From Symbiodinium natans (taxonomy: Eukaryota > Sar > Dinophyceae > Suessiales > Symbiodiniaceae): a DNA stretch of 64,000 nucleotides. The notes below the pieces were generated by a model. That model made no database searches. It saw only the letters and a list, made by a program, of their open reading frames with translations, and was not told the DNA's origin. The position numbers and the translations under genes are program-made. The stretch is taken from positions 1 to 64,000 of the forward strand of contig CAJNDS010002622.1 in NCBI GenBank assembly GCA_905221605.1. The letters are read 5' to 3'. This document shows positions 63,733 through 64,000 of the stretch, in pieces; the first letter of the stretch is position 1, and the number at the start of each line of letters is the position of its first letter.

Positions 63733-64000
63733 ACACGACCACACAGACATCATCAGGTGTTGGGTAGGCGTTTTTTGCGGCAACAAAGTGGTTGCAAAAG
63801 CAAGGGCTAAAAACTATAGGAACCAAAACTTGCTTCGCGCGCACACACACACACACATATCTTTTGGCACGCAAAGATTCCGGCGAGACAATCTCGGCTG
63901 TCCGTCGCCACGCATCTGTTCTTGCGCTAAATAGCTGCGTGGTATACGACCACACAGACAGCAACTGCTGGGTAGGCATATTTTTACGGCAAGAAAGCGG
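63733..64000 (+). repeat. Dispersed repeat family R1, tandem copies D and E
   Basis: Copy D runs from ACGACCACACAGACA at about 63735 to the same word at about 63946, a 211-base period. Copy E then begins (TTTTTACGGCAAGAAAGCGG) and is cut by the window end. A (CA)n tract lies at about 63842-63857. Confidence 0.72.

Noticed and set aside
1..64000. tRNA, rRNA or spliced-leader RNA genes
   Set aside because: I looked for tRNA TPsiC-like words, rRNA-like blocks and an intact leader with a donor. None formed a convincing gene by eye; a covariance-model scan would be needed to exclude small ones.

Overview
This is nuclear DNA of a eukaryote, most probably a dinoflagellate. Four things point there. 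(1) An intronless gene at 15.8 kb is preceded by a near-match to the 3' part of the dinoflagellate trans-spliced leader. (2) Reconstructed genes use GT, GC and GA donors with AG acceptors, often with a short repeat shared by both intron ends. (3) Arrays of the plant/dinoflagellate telomere unit TTTAGGG are scattered through introns in both orientations. (4) Several protein families resemble ones I associate with dinoflagellates: Mei2-type RRM, SHTW/TIR-like membrane proteins, FWD-RDGP modules. The species is not identified, and these attributions come from memory, not from a search.

Layout. 0-5 kb: homopolymer-rich and telomere-like repeat DNA with few coding clues. 5-9 kb: exons of a Dicer/RIG-I-like helicase. 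10-15 kb: isolated coding-like exons I cannot assign. 15.7-17 kb: an intronless seven-helix microbial-rhodopsin-like gene with a relict spliced leader, hence probably a retroposed mRNA. 18-20.5 kb: unassigned exons. 21.5-24.8 kb: a casein-kinase-1-like kinase in at least six exons. 25.5-26.1 kb: an AT-rich tract and a palindromic 32-bp minisatellite. 27.4-28.7 kb: an intronless zinc-ribbon protein. 29-38 kb: short exons between telomere-like arrays. 38.6-39.7 kb: a Mei2-like RNA-binding protein. 42.9-52.7 kb: two tandem paralogues of a cysteine-rich GFA/CENP-V-like (DUF6151-like) protein, with a complete eight-exon TIR-like membrane gene inside one intron of the second paralogue. 53-54 kb: a secreted cysteine-rich module and a decayed second copy. 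56.4-57.9 kb: an FWD-RDGP gene. 59-64 kb: a repeat-rich segment without telomere-like arrays.

All confidently reconstructed genes are on the + strand, consistent with unidirectional gene clustering. They do not form one obvious pathway: the list mixes RNA biology (helicase, Mei2), signalling or membrane proteins (kinase, opsin, TIR-like) and unknowns. The clearest biological story is gene architecture. Paralogues differ by a whole intron and by telomere-like arrays inside equivalent introns, a gene sits within a gene, and an mRNA appears to have returned to the genome. Most stretches between the named genes are introns or repeats. Exon boundaries were placed by reading frame, splice dinucleotides and paralogue comparison, not by transcript data.
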